Below are positions 63,899 through 64,000 of a stretch of 64,000 nt of DNA, piece by piece. The position numbers and the translations under genes were made by a program. The DNA comes from an uncultured Ruminococcus sp. (GTDB lineage: Bacteria > Bacillota > Clostridia > Oscillospirales > Ruminococcaceae), in assembly GCA_947627175.1 (NCBI GenBank), contig CANQVA010000005.1, positions 100,831 through 164,830 of the forward strand. The letters are read 5' to 3'. A model generated the notes under the pieces. The model was not told where the DNA came from, ran no database searches, and was given only the letters and a program-made list of their open reading frames with translations. Positions within the stretch are counted from its first letter, which is position 1; every line of letters begins with the position of its first letter.

Positions 63899-64000
63899 TA
63901 GGTGTTCCCGAAAAAAATTGAAATTTATCTGCGTTGTCAATAGATATGACCCAAAAAGAAAAATTTTGATAGATATGGAATAATAAAAGTTGAAGTCCTT

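Overview
The window reads as chromosome of a low-GC Gram-positive bacterium of the class Clostridia, most likely a Ruminococcus-like member of the Oscillospiraceae. The grounds are a PolC-type replicase, a short HisG with a HisZ partner, the frr-uppS-cdsA-dxr-rseP-ispG-polC gene order, Thr-rich linkers in exported proteins, strong GGAGG ribosome binding sites and TTGACA/TATAAT promoters. This is inference from gene content; no species can be named from the sequence alone.

Left part (1-16.7 kb, all minus strand) is housekeeping. A histidine operon (hisZ-G-D-C-B-H-A, continuing past the left edge) is tightly overlapped and starts from a promoter whose -10 sits in tandem 8-bp repeats. Upstream of it lie polC and the isoprenoid/phospholipid/translation block ispG, rseP, dxr, cdsA, uppS, frr, then pyrH. 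Two tRNA-Ser genes follow on the plus strand.

17.1-17.5 kb is a gene-poor scar. It holds a terminator-bearing repeat whose second copy is at 40.2 kb, a tiny in-frame remnant of a phage-type lysin whose intact relative is at 41.4-42.5 kb, and an orphan promoter.

17.5-39.2 kb (minus strand) is the most interesting region: a type VII secretion-like island. In transcription order it encodes an FHA protein, a PP2C phosphatase, a transmembrane Ser/Thr kinase, a membrane protein with four N-T-V-L repeats, a cohesin-like membrane-anchored protein, a 2056-residue Ig-repeat surface protein, an unknown helical protein, a plasmid-initiator-like winged-helix protein, a YukD/EsaB-like protein and an FHA-bearing EssC-like ATPase. 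A separate promoter then drives two WXG100-type small proteins, followed by a lipoprotein gene. Recognisable EsaA, EssA and a classical EssB are absent. Three direct repeats with an exact 22-bp period lie between essC and the esx promoter, and a 22-base poly-A tract lies upstream of the operon promoter. I infer a phospho-signalling-controlled secretion system, possibly with a domesticated replication initiator as regulator.

39.5-44.1 kb is accessory: a Thr/Glu-rich lipoprotein, a Fic enzyme, an orphan lysin-holin pair and a Xer-type recombinase. 44.1-50 kb carries a copper ATPase and a ligA-macro-domain-ArsC/Spx operon. 50.4-56.8 kb (plus strand) has a SleB-type wall hydrolase, an FHA-FtsW/RodA-PBP cell-wall operon, a ribosome hibernation factor, a LUD-domain protein and a CmpB-family membrane protein. 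The right end (minus strand) carries an asparagine-synthase-like gene lacking the glutaminase cysteine, a small lipoprotein, gpsA, plsY, der, a PDZ/radical-SAM DUF512 protein, rpmF and a YceD-family gene. I saw no rRNA, CRISPR array or intact insertion sequence.
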